From: DATDEW01 sp046590205
Lineage (GTDB): Bacteria > Bacteroidota > Ignavibacteria > Palsa-1295
DNA length: 41,979 nucleotides
Assembly: GCA_046590205.1 (NCBI GenBank)
Contig: JBKJTT010000071.1
Span: 1-41,979 of the forward strand
Direction of reading: 5' to 3'
Position numbers and translations under genes: made by a program. Of the stretch, positions 16,667 to 24,191 are shown in pieces (the stretch's first letter is position 1; each line of letters starts with the position of its first letter). The notes under the pieces are model-generated. The model ran no database searches, was not told the DNA's origin, and saw nothing but the letters and a program-made list of their open reading frames with translations.

Positions 16667-16737
16667 CAAAAATACGATTTTGCTTAAAAATAGTATTACA
16701 TTAGGTTGAGAAATTGTTGCATTATTACCACTATAAG
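16667..16737 (-). promoter_or_regulatory. Stress operon promoter with two 21-bp-spaced half-sites
   Basis: Minus-strand TATTTTTG at 16674-16667; half-site TTACATTA at 16696-16703 (plus-strand reading); second half-site TTGCATTATTACCACTAT starting at 16717, exactly 21 bp on. The second site is nearly the same as the central repeat of the adhesin promoter. The -7 spacing is one base shorter than in the other four promoters. Confidence 0.65.
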
Positions 16738-16746
16738 TGAAGTTCC

Positions 16747-18399
16747 TTAGGAAGAAAGTACCTGTTGAATAGATTTAAGTAAGGCAAGCCAGATGAATTC
16801 AAAAAATTCTTGTTTTCTTGAACATACGGAAGTTGTTGTCGCTGAAATTGCCTTTTTATCCTTCGTATCAATGTTTTCGGTTTTCAGCACGAACGTATTT
16901 GCAATAAACGTTTTTAGTCCTTCTAAAATACCTCTGCTTTCCTTTGCGCCGTCTGCTAATATCTTCAAACTGAGGCCTGTGTAGCGTGGACTAACAGTCG
17001 TTTTTCCTACTCCCGAGCGAACATCCATGCTTAACTCACCACCTAATAGTCTGCCTTCTGTCACTTCCTTTCGTTCGTTGCTGACAAGATACGAGTTCAG
17101 GACTGGCAGATCAAATCCACCAACTGTTGCATTCATCTGGAGATCAAATGATTTATGATGTATTGGGTAGCTGACCTTCCCAACAAGCTTCGCCTTCCCC
17201 ATGAACATTGCATTAACGGAAAAACGCATTGGCTCGCTATATAGTGGGCTTGCCGTATCGGTACAGAACGGATAAGCAACAACACGTGCATTTGTAAATG
17301 TGATCAGACTCGGTCGCACACTTCCGGGAGTTCGTTCTCGATGTTCAATTAGTCCATTATTAAGAATGATCGAGTCAACAATAACACGAGCTTTGATGGA
17401 GCTTAAAATGGTATGAGGTAATACTGCATCAGGTGGACGTGGGTCACGAGGTTTGCGTTTATCTCCGTAATAATCTACATACCACCTAGAAACCTCACAT
17501 GCTCTTACATGTAGACCATCGCCGTTCAACAAACCTGTAAAATTAATACCTCGAACGTTCATCCCTAAAAACTTAATCCCCAAGCTGCTTTGCACATATT
17601 TGTGCATGTCGGCAAATGCCTGTCTACCGTAGTTCGGTGAGTAGGAAATACTGTCTATATGCACCACCGAATCCGAGACACGTCCATGGATACCTTTAAG
17701 CGATACGGTGTACAGACTATCACTGAGAGAATAGCTCCCCTCAGGTATATAAAAATCAATGTATTTTGAATAGAGTGGCAGCTTCGGGACTGTGCTTTTT
17801 GTGTCCAGTAAAAATTCTTTTAACGTTATGCGAATATTTTCGTATGTCGGTTTGATCGATTTCTCTGATGGTTTTGGAAGAAAAACACTTACATTATCTA
17901 AGACTATGCTATCAAATGAGATTACGGGGACATCAGAAGAGTCGAACTTCGGTTTATGGGATGTATCAAATTGAATTCGTTTAAGATTCTTAAGGGAGTC
18001 AATGCTAATCAAGTAGAGCTTCGGTGCATTCATCTGTAAACTTGCTAGTGTCAGATCTTTTCCCCAGAGCACATCCCACCAACTTAACCCTTTAAAACGA
18101 ACGCTGTCAATGGTCAGTCGTTCAAGTATTGTACCGCGTTCACTGCTATCAGAGGCGACGCGAAAAAGTACAAATGTCTTACAGAGTAGATCGCCGTCAT
18201 CGTATGATATGTCCTTTAGGGTTAGTTCATATCTGCCTCCTGTGGCATTAAATGCAGCCTGTTCTATTTTAGGAATTACTACTTTATTGAGTGTATCTTG
18301 GAAAAAGAAGGTAAGGAAGACCCAAATTGCTAATGCGAGGAAGGCAACTATCGACCCAAGCGTGTAGAGGATAATTTTTACTTTTGATCGTTTCTTCAT
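16747..18399 (-). CDS. AsmA-like envelope protein
   Basis: 550 aa. Start at 18399 (MKKRSKVKIILYTLGSIVAFLALAIWVFLTFFF), giving a basic N-terminus and one membrane anchor; an ATG 10 codons earlier would add MKQILLLPKK. The following long beta-rich region (GGRYELTLKDISYDDGDLLCKTF, LTIDSVRFKGLSWWDVLWGKDLTLASLQMNAPKLYL) has the layered strand pattern of AsmA/DUF748-type proteins of the periplasm, thought to move or sort lipids between membranes. No C-terminal AsmA_2 motif is recognisable, so this is a remote assignment. It carries the shared stress promoter architecture at 18545, with a leader of about 140 nt containing an 8-bp hairpin (18452-18485). Confidence 0.65.
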   Translation of the reverse strand: MKKRSKVKIILYTLGSIVAFLALAIWVFLTFFFQDTLNKVVIPKIEQAAFNATGGRYELTLKDISYDDGDLLCKTFVLFRVASDSSERGTILERLTIDSVRFKGLSWWDVLWGKDLTLASLQMNAPKLYLISIDSLKNLKRIQFDTSHKPKFDSSDVPVISFDSIVLDNVSVFLPKPSEKSIKPTYENIRITLKEFLLDTKSTVPKLPLYSKYIDFYIPEGSYSLSDSLYTVSLKGIHGRVSDSVVHIDSISYSPNYGRQAFADMHKYVQSSLGIKFLGMNVRGINFTGLLNGDGLHVRACEVSRWYVDYYGDKRKPRDPRPPDAVLPHTILSSIKARVIVDSIILNNGLIEHRERTPGSVRPSLITFTNARVVAYPFCTDTASPLYSEPMRFSVNAMFMGKAKLVGKVSYPIHHKSFDLQMNATVGGFDLPVLNSYLVSNERKEVTEGRLLGGELSMDVRSGVGKTTVSPRYTGLSLKILADGAKESRGILEGLKTFIANTFVLKTENIDTKDKKAISATTTSVCSRKQEFFEFIWLALLKSIQQVLSS

Positions 18400-18544
18400 T
18401 TTTTTTGGAAGCAACAGGATTTGCTTCAATTAGCTCTCAAAAATACCGCAAGCTGTCCGTCTGTGATAAATCCAAGGCGGACAGCCGGTTACGGTCAAAC
18501 TCCCCAATCAGACCGTTCCCAATTACTGCGATAAATCTTCGATG

Positions 18545-18616
18545 CAAAAATACAGAATTCAAGTGGCAGATGTCTTACATAACTTTGGAAAGAAGTTATA
18601 TTATTTACAGATTTAC
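18545..18616 (-). promoter_or_regulatory. AsmA-like gene promoter with two 21-bp-spaced half-sites
   Basis: Minus-strand TATTTTTG at 18552-18545, TTATGTAA at 18582-18575 (22 bp gap), second half-site (plus reading) TTATATTATTTACAGATT from 18596, 21 bp beyond the first. The sequence ACATAACTTTG around the first half-site is shared exactly with the adhesin promoter. Confidence 0.65.
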
Positions 18617-18656
18617 ACTGCAACAGCCTCTTAAGCATAGCTCACAGGTGAATTCG

Positions 18657-18827
18657 TCATTCACACATTTGCCCACCTAAGTATATATCTACCTCAGGTT
18701 GATCCTCAAGAATGTACATCTGATCCATATATCTGGGACCATCTGCAGCTCCAACCACATTGTTTTCCGGCCACAACAAATGATCTCTTGTACTTTCCAA
18801 AGCTGATACTATAGTCAAGTCATTCAT
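18657..18827 (-). CDS. Possible 56-aa small protein, unknown
   Basis: ATG at 18827 to TGA at 18659-18657 encodes MNDLTIVSALESTRDHLLWP...DIYLGGQMCE. It is rather acidic with no signal peptide or membrane segment. It lies 42 bp downstream of the lipoprotein stop on the same strand and could be its operon partner. No family recognised. It may be a chance frame or the remnant of a longer gene. The rest of 18400-18869 holds only the AsmA-like leader and promoter. Confidence 0.35.
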   Translation of the reverse strand: MNDLTIVSALESTRDHLLWPENNVVGAADGPRYMDQMYILEDQPEVDIYLGGQMCE

Positions 18828-18869
18828 GAGTGTTCAGTGAAATAATGTTGTAAAAAAGCAGCTCGATTA

Positions 18870-19595
18870 TTATTTTTTCAACGCCTTAATTGCAGTTTTG
18901 AGGTATTTGTCTATATCGTTTGCATTGTCCGGATCTCTTGGATCAAGAACGTTTGTGGCTTTGAATGCAAGCAGCGGACTAAAGAGCATTGCTATTGTAG
19001 AATTTGAACCACCCTCAAGCGTGATACTACCTGGGAATTTCGCCTCTACATTTGCTGTGATCTTACTTTTATAGACAAAGTTCGTCGGAGTAGAGCTTGA
19101 AGCAGACCAAACTCTTCCTTCAATGATCACAGTCGAACGCTCACCTGTCACAAAATCAGTGAAGGTTGGGTCGTTCAGATATGTCTGGTCGATCGAAGAC
19201 GGGAATTTGTGTATTTCAAATTTGATCTTTTCGTATGTGCCAGAAGGAACGGTAATAGTTGAAAATGTGCGAGACAATCCAGGAGTAAATTCCAGAACAA
19301 ATGGTCCTACTTTGATGTCGCCGTCTTTGAGAGTATCATTTCCCTCTAAATGAAGCTTTACTCTGCTGAGCAAGAACCGTATGCGAGTGACCTCTAATGA
19401 GTCCGCGACGATGCCCGCTGTTGGAGACTGAGAATTCTTTCGGAACGCTAAACTTGCTTTTGATCCATCGGTCTCCGCTGCGATTGTTACCGTTGACGTA
19501 GTTGAAGGCGCATCAGACGAAGCACATCCGTACATTAGTAATGAGCCGAATAAGGAAAGAGCAGCTACTGTAATGATTCGTATTGCTGTGTTCAT
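18870..19595 (-). CDS. DUF4382-like lipoprotein
   Basis: 241 aa. Signal MNTAIRIITVAALSLFGSLLMYGC ends in a lipobox with lipid Cys at residue 24. The mature part contains VTRIRFLLSRVKLHLEGND followed by LEFTPGLSRTFSTITVPSGTYEKIKFEIHK, which resembles the strand plus VPxGxYxxIKxxI pattern of DUF4382-type bacterial lipoproteins. The second half (VEAKFPGSITLEGGSNSTIAMLFS) is also beta-rich. Role unknown, presumably envelope or extracellular. Separated from the upstream adhesin gene by a strong hairpin; none of the shared stress half-sites is found before it. Confidence 0.65.
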   Translation of the reverse strand: MNTAIRIITVAALSLFGSLLMYGCASSDAPSTTSTVTIAAETDGSKASLAFRKNSQSPTAGIVADSLEVTRIRFLLSRVKLHLEGNDTLKDGDIKVGPFVLEFTPGLSRTFSTITVPSGTYEKIKFEIHKFPSSIDQTYLNDPTFTDFVTGERSTVIIEGRVWSASSSTPTNFVYKSKITANVEAKFPGSITLEGGSNSTIAMLFSPLLAFKATNVLDPRDPDNANDIDKYLKTAIKALKK

Positions 19596-19630
19596 GTTTT
19601 TATGTTGATATAGTTAATTAATGAAGAATC

Positions 19631-19687
19631 CCCCTGAATGACCTAAACGACTCTTAAGCTAACTTAAGAGTCGTCAGGTCATGGGGC
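19631..19687. terminator. Long hairpin terminator after T9SS adhesin gene
   Basis: ACGACTCTTAAG (19647-19658) pairs exactly with CTTAAGAGTCGT around the loop CTAA; ATGACCT and AGGTCAT extend it after a small bulge, then CCCC/GGGG. It separates the adhesin stop at 19703 from the lipoprotein start at 19595. Confidence 0.8.
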
Positions 19688-19702
19688 ATGAATTGTTGTG
19701 TG

Positions 19703-22471
19703 TTATCTAATAATGTTCATCTTACCAACGAGTCTTGTTGACCCCGCTTGAAGAACATAAGTATATATACCCGCATCAAGCGATGAGGTGTTATATGGGA
19801 TGTTCGATACACCTGCTTCGAAACGCTGTGCAATAGATGTACCAACGGTTCTTCCGAGTGCATCAATAAGCTTCAACGTGACATCACTCGCAATCGGAAG
19901 CACCAGACTGATCGTCGTGTTGCTGACTGCAGGGTTTGGATAGTTAGAGATCGCATATCCGTTCTCTGATGCGTCAGATGATACTGAAGAACTCGTGCCA
20001 ATTGAGAATGCAATTGACGTTCTGGTCATCCCCAACGAGCTTGTGACACGAATGAACACCGGGTTGTAATACCCTGTTGGTGTTGTGATCCATGAAGTAC
20101 TCGATAACTCCGCAACTGGAACAGTTGCAATGTGGCTCCATGTGACCATATAGTCAAGCGAATACTCGACCACAACTGATGTACCAATTTCAGGAGTGTA
20201 CGTCCAACTGATCCCAAGAATTTTGTTATTTCCGATGTTGTTTCTATTATTCAACCCACTTAACGTAAGTGTGTTGATAGAACCAACTCCAGGTGTTACT
20301 TTGATTGTGAATAGACCGCTGGTACCGGTGACTCCGTTAGCGTCAGTGATACGAACTAGTGCCTGTGTCGTTGCAACGTTCGGAACAGTTGACCAAGTAT
20401 ATGTCTGAGCATCAGAATTCATAATACCTATCAAAGTCCAGGTAGCTCCGCCATCGAGTGAGTACTCCAACCTCTTAAATAGGGTGGTATTTACAGCTGT
20501 GAAGTTTATCAAGAAGTTTTGTGTACCGCCATCAATCACTTCTCCTCCGACAGGATGAGTCAAAACAATACTGCCGACTGGGTCTGGAGTGCTTGCTTTG
20601 ATGGTAAATATTCCACTCATTCCAGTAATACCATTCTGATCTGTGATGCGGATCACAGCATTGCTCGAAGCAGTATCAGGAACATTCCAGAAGAAGGTAC
20701 TTGCATCAGAAGTAATTGTACCAATAGTTTTCCATGTCAGACCTCCATCAAGCGATAACTCAATAGTCTTTGATTGAGCAAGAGCGTTACCTGTCCACAT
20801 GATCTGGTAATTTTGTGTATTGGCATTGATGACCTCACCGAATGCAGGTCGATATATGGCAATTGAACCTGGGTTTGGTGTGCTCTTCTTGATAGCAAAG
20901 ACACCACTTTTCCCTGTAATGCCATTCTGATCAGTGATTCGGATGATCGCCTTTGTTGAGGCGGTATCCGGAACATTCCAGTAAAAGGAAGAGACATCGG
21001 TAGAAGTTGTACCGATCGTTTTCCATGTGAGGCCACTATCAAGTGATAACTCAAAGGTCTTTTGATCGCCAAGTCCTATGCCTGTCCACATGATTTGGAA
21101 GTTTTGCATACCACCGGTGAGAACCTCTCCTGCTGTTGGACGGGTTACGGTGATTTTGCTTGAGCGAATGGTAAAGACGCTGCTTTTACCTGTAGTGCCC
21201 TTTTGATCTGTGATGCGGACCATTGCCTTAGTCGAGGCAACATCTGGGACATTCCAATTGTATGAATTGGCGTCAGCAGAAGATGTGCCTATCGTTATCC
21301 ACGTCAGACCGCTATCAAGCGAATACTCAAAGGTCTTTTGTAATGTGAGTCCTGTACCGGTCCAGGTGATCTGGTAATTCTGCGTTCCTCCGGTGACCTT
21401 CTCACTCATCGCAGGCTTAACTACTATGATCTTGCTTGATCCTATGATAAAAAGACCACTGATACCTCTGATATTGTTCTGATCTGTTATACGTACTTTT
21501 GCTTTCTTAGAGCTTGTATCCGGAACATTCCAGTTAAAGGTAAACACGTTACCGGTAGCTGTACCGACCGCTCTCCAGGTCAAGCCACTATCAAGTGAAT
21601 ACTCTATCGTCTTAATTGAACCAATACCAGTACCTGTCCAAGTGATCTGGTAATTTTGCGTACCACCTTTGACAGTATCACCAAGTGCTGGTTTTGTGAC
21701 CATGATATTGCCCCCTGGATTAGAACCAGAACCGGGAATGGACATATTATTCGCTGATATGTTGATCGCTCCTGCCGGTGCTACAAGTGCTCTGCCATCA
21801 AGTGAGGAAGTACCTTGGAACGTGATCGCACCATTGGCTACTATCGTCCCTTTGAACGAAGAGTTATTAGCCACATCGACTGCACCATCAACAAACCAGT
21901 AAATGTTTCCTGCTTGTGCACCATTGGCCAACAGAATGTTCGTTCCTGAATTGGCACTTAGCGCTCCACCAATCTTCACAATAAAGATTGCACTGGCATC
22001 ACCATGCGCATCAAATGTGATGTTTCCTGTTGTTGTTGTAGCTCCGCCAGAACAATACACTGCCGGATCAAACGATTGCCCATCTACGATCCCAACACCC
22101 AACACAAAACCACACGGAACAGCGGCATTTGCTGTCTGTGCAGTGATAAGGTCAGCTTTTGCTATTGCTGATGCACCATTGTTCCTATTTAACGTACCGG
22201 TGTACGTTCCCGGTGGAAAACCATTAAATGCATGGGCACCATCTTGTCCGACATCACCTGTTAGGACGCTTAAACCTGTGTTATTGATAGCGCCGCCGCC
22301 GGTAAATATGGCATAGGTGGTAGCTGTCCCTAAATTAGGACGTAGAGGTGATACGAGGGGTAATTTCACCTTTTGCCCAAAAGATACACCCGTTATAAAG
22401 AGCATAGCCATGCACGCTATAAAGTATGCCGTTTGCTTGCCTAAAGTTGTAAAATGTCTCATTGTAGTCAT
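19703..22471 (-). CDS. Ice-binding-like (DUF3494) adhesin with Ig-like repeats and T9SS sorting domain
   Basis: 922 aa, secreted. Residues 1-32 are a signal peptide. Residues about 45-245 match the DUF3494 ice-binding fold: AIFTGGGAINNTGLSVLTGDVG, GTYTGTLN, FDPAVYCSGGATTTTGNITFD, GNIYWFVDGAVDVANNSSFKGTI and SSLDGRALVAPAGAINI. From about 254 follow five close repeats of roughly 92 aa (each with TGGTQNYQITWTG, KTFEYSLDSGLTW, WNVPD, ITDQNGITG) and a sixth divergent one. The last 75 residues (ISNYPNPAVSNTTISL..DALGRTV..) are a type A type IX secretion sorting domain. It probably sits on the cell surface. DUF3494 proteins bind ice in some organisms, but many are of unknown ligand. The promoter has four tandem half-sites. 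Confidence 0.88.
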   Translation of the reverse strand: MTTMRHFTTLGKQTAYFIACMAMLFITGVSFGQKVKLPLVSPLRPNLGTATTYAIFTGGGAINNTGLSVLTGDVGQDGAHAFNGFPPGTYTGTLNRNNGASAIAKADLITAQTANAAVPCGFVLGVGIVDGQSFDPAVYCSGGATTTTGNITFDAHGDASAIFIVKIGGALSANSGTNILLANGAQAGNIYWFVDGAVDVANNSSFKGTIVANGAITFQGTSSLDGRALVAPAGAINISANNMSIPGSGSNPGGNIMVTKPALGDTVKGGTQNYQITWTGTGIGSIKTIEYSLDSGLTWRAVGTATGNVFTFNWNVPDTSSKKAKVRITDQNNIRGISGLFIIGSSKIIVVKPAMSEKVTGGTQNYQITWTGTGLTLQKTFEYSLDSGLTWITIGTSSADANSYNWNVPDVASTKAMVRITDQKGTTGKSSVFTIRSSKITVTRPTAGEVLTGGMQNFQIMWTGIGLGDQKTFELSLDSGLTWKTIGTTSTDVSSFYWNVPDTASTKAIIRITDQNGITGKSGVFAIKKSTPNPGSIAIYRPAFGEVINANTQNYQIMWTGNALAQSKTIELSLDGGLTWKTIGTITSDASTFFWNVPDTASSNAVIRITDQNGITGMSGIFTIKASTPDPVGSIVLTHPVGGEVIDGGTQNFLINFTAVNTTLFKRLEYSLDGGATWTLIGIMNSDAQTYTWSTVPNVATTQALVRITDANGVTGTSGLFTIKVTPGVGSINTLTLSGLNNRNNIGNNKILGISWTYTPEIGTSVVVEYSLDYMVTWSHIATVPVAELSSTSWITTPTGYYNPVFIRVTSSLGMTRTSIAFSIGTSSSVSSDASENGYAISNYPNPAVSNTTISLVLPIASDVTLKLIDALGRTVGTSIAQRFEAGVSNIPYNTSSLDAGIYTYVLQAGSTRLVGKMNIIR

Positions 22472-22657
22472 TATTTTATGTGTGTAGATTCAAAAGGAGA
22501 ATGGCACTGTTTCGATGACAAAACAGTCCGGAACCGTCCTTGCGGCAGTGACTTATTAAAGAAAAGATCAACAGACACCTTACTTGGCTCTTTCTCTCCT
22601 TTATGCAGGTATTCCAGTAATCTGTCCTTTTAAGAGGCAAGACAGATAACTACATTG
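22472..22657 (-). other. 5' leader of the adhesin mRNA
   Basis: About 180 nt between the inferred promoter and the start codon. It contains a 7-bp hairpin (ACTGTTT 22506-22512 with AAACAGT 22521-22527) but no gene. A regulatory or stabilising role is possible and unproven. Confidence 0.35.
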
Positions 22658-22771
22658 CAAAGATACGAAGGTGGTAGCTGAAAATTGTTACATAACTTTG
22701 ATAATATATTGCACTATTCACACATTATGTTGCATTATTCACACTTTATTTTGCACTATTCATACATTGCC
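22658..22771 (-). promoter_or_regulatory. Adhesin promoter with four tandem 21-bp half-sites
   Basis: Minus-strand TATCTTTG at 22665-22658. On the plus strand four direct repeats start at 22688 (TTACATAACTTTG), 22709 (TTGCACTATTCACACATTAT), 22730 (TTGCATTATTCACACTTTAT) and 22751 (TTGCACTATTCATACATT), each exactly 21 bp from the last. Direct half-sites two helical turns apart are typical of AraC-family activators; the nearest one overlaps the -33 position. Confidence 0.75.
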
Positions 22772-22836
22772 AATTTTAACCTGTTGAAGTGGAGAAATTA
22801 TGTGGCGTAAGTCTATTATGAAATTTATTGCAGGAC

Positions 22837-23397
22837 TCATAAATTCTCAAGCTCGTAGCGCCGTTTAACTTTAAGTTGTTTAAAAGCGGTAGGTGTCAGG
22901 CCAGTAACTTTTTTAAATTGATTGGATAGGTGTGAGACACTGCTATAATTCAGCCGGAATGCAATTTCAGTGAGAGTGAGCTCGTCGTAAATAATAAGTT
23001 CTTTTATCCGCTCTATCTTATGCTTAATAACAAGCTTCTCAATAGTAGACCCTGTTTTCTTTGAAAATATATTTGCAAGATATGTATAACTGTATTGAAG
23101 AGTTTTACTTAAGTGCTCTGAAAACTTTACTTTCAAAACTTGATCAGTGTAATGAATCGCTTTGATGACAACGTGTTTGATCTTTTCTACAAGTATTGAT
23201 TTTTTATCTTCTATTAGCTCAAGACCTACTTGTTCTATGGCAACGGCGAACTCTTTCCTTTGTGATAGGGTAATATGCTGCATTATCTCGACCTCGCCCA
23301 ACTCTACAACGGCATCTCGTATCCCAAGTTTTTCTAATTCGCCTATGATGATCAGCTTGCAACGGGTACTAACCATATGTTTTATATAAAGCTTCAC
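22837..23397 (-). CDS. AraC-family transcriptional regulator
   Basis: 186 aa from a GTG start (MKLYIKHMVSTRCKLIIIGELEKLGI). The C-terminal half has the two helix-turn-helix units of AraC: IERIKELIIYDELTLTEIAFRLNYSSVSHLSNQFKKVTGLTPTAFKQLK. The N-terminal part (GEVEIMQHITLSQRKEFAVAIEQVGLELIEDKKSILVEKIKHVVIKAIHY) is the short domain of a subgroup common in Bacteroidota, often found among YtxH-type stress genes, and has no sugar-binding cupin. It sits inside the cluster whose five promoters share 21-bp-spaced half-sites and is the best candidate to bind them. Its own promoter lacks the motif. Confidence 0.88.
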   Translation of the reverse strand: MKLYIKHMVSTRCKLIIIGELEKLGIRDAVVELGEVEIMQHITLSQRKEFAVAIEQVGLELIEDKKSILVEKIKHVVIKAIHYTDQVLKVKFSEHLSKTLQYSYTYLANIFSKKTGSTIEKLVIKHKIERIKELIIYDELTLTEIAFRLNYSSVSHLSNQFKKVTGLTPTAFKQLKVKRRYELENL

Positions 23398-23511
23398 GTT
23401 TTTGATGCGATTAGAATGTCCTGAACTAGTACAATATGGTACAACATTAAAACAACATCAATTTCAAGCGTTATGTTCTTAAGTTTAGTGTAATAGTTAG
23501 TGTCACTAAAT

Positions 23512-23548
23512 AAAAAAGCAGAAGAGACCTTATCTCTTCTGCTTTTTT
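23512..23548. terminator. Bidirectional rho-independent terminator
   Basis: A perfect 16-bp stem, AAAAAAGCAGAAGAGA (23512-23527) with its complement at 23533-23548, loop of 5 nt, T-runs on both strands. It lies 19 bp after the DUF2383 gene stop and separates it from the AraC gene leader. Confidence 0.93.
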
Positions 23549-23566
23549 ATGTTACGGCTTAGCATA

Positions 23567-24025
23567 TTAGTGATCAACTAACATGTCTCGTAACTCTTTT
23601 ACTTTGTCGTGATCTGCCTTGATCAAACCATGTTGTGTATTTATCATTGATTGCTGCTTCGGGGAGATATTCTCCATTTCATTCTTGAGGACATCGGTGT
23701 ATGTTTCTACGGCAACATCTTCTCCATACTCACAGGAATTGAGAATTGCTTCTGTATCTTTTCCTGTGATAGCTGCTTTTATATCCATCCATGCACGATA
23801 GAACTTACCTGAGGCCCTTGTACCTTCAATCGGAGTGCCACCGAGTGTTACAACTTCACTCACAAGTTCCTGTTTACATTCCTGGCTTGTCTGAATAAAT
23901 CCGGAGAATAAACTCTTCAGATCTTGATCATCGGTTTCTTTGCAGGCAGTTTCATAGCCCTCAATCCTGTCATTATTGATCTCTATGAGAGTATTTAATA
24001 CGTCAATCGTTTTTTCGTTATTCAT
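23567..24025 (-). CDS. PA2169-family (DUF2383) four-helix-bundle protein
   Basis: 152 aa, all-helical, no signal peptide. NNEKTIDVLNTLIEINNDRIEGYETACKETDDQDLKSLF and later AILNSCEYGEDVAVETYTDVLKNE, followed by HGLIKADHDKVKELRDML, match the DUF2383/TIGR02284 family: ferritin-like bundles with glutamates and histidines in metal-ligand-like positions, usually stress-induced and of unknown activity. Transcribed alone: shared stress promoter at 24058 and a strong terminator after it. Confidence 0.9.
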   Translation of the reverse strand: MNNEKTIDVLNTLIEINNDRIEGYETACKETDDQDLKSLFSGFIQTSQECKQELVSEVVTLGGTPIEGTRASGKFYRAWMDIKAAITGKDTEAILNSCEYGEDVAVETYTDVLKNEMENISPKQQSMINTQHGLIKADHDKVKELRDMLVDH

Positions 24026-24057
24026 GGTCAGTTATATATTTGTGTTTTACAATGATA

Positions 24058-24129
24058 CAAAAATAATCACTGTCACTTACGAATGACTTACATAATATTA
24101 TGAAAGGTTTGCATAGTTACATAACTATC
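24058..24129 (-). promoter_or_regulatory. DUF2383 gene promoter with two 21-bp-spaced half-sites
   Basis: Minus-strand TATTTTTG at 24065-24058; half-site TTACATAA at 24088-24095 (plus reading); second half-site TTGCATAGTTACATAAC from 24109, exactly 21 bp further. Same geometry as the other four promoters. Confidence 0.65.
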
Positions 24130-24191
24130 GGTCTGAAGATACATGAAATAGTAGGAGAAGTAAACATGTTGAGAGTGCAAAATAGGATATT

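Noticed and set aside
20026..22316. Open frames opposite and within the adhesin gene (for example 21903-22316 plus)
   Set aside because: They arise from the repetitive, stop-poor adhesin sequence and have no protein-family features.
22709..22771. CRISPR-like repeats
   Set aside because: The 21-bp repeats are contiguous with no spacers and sit at a fixed distance from a promoter, so they are operator half-sites.
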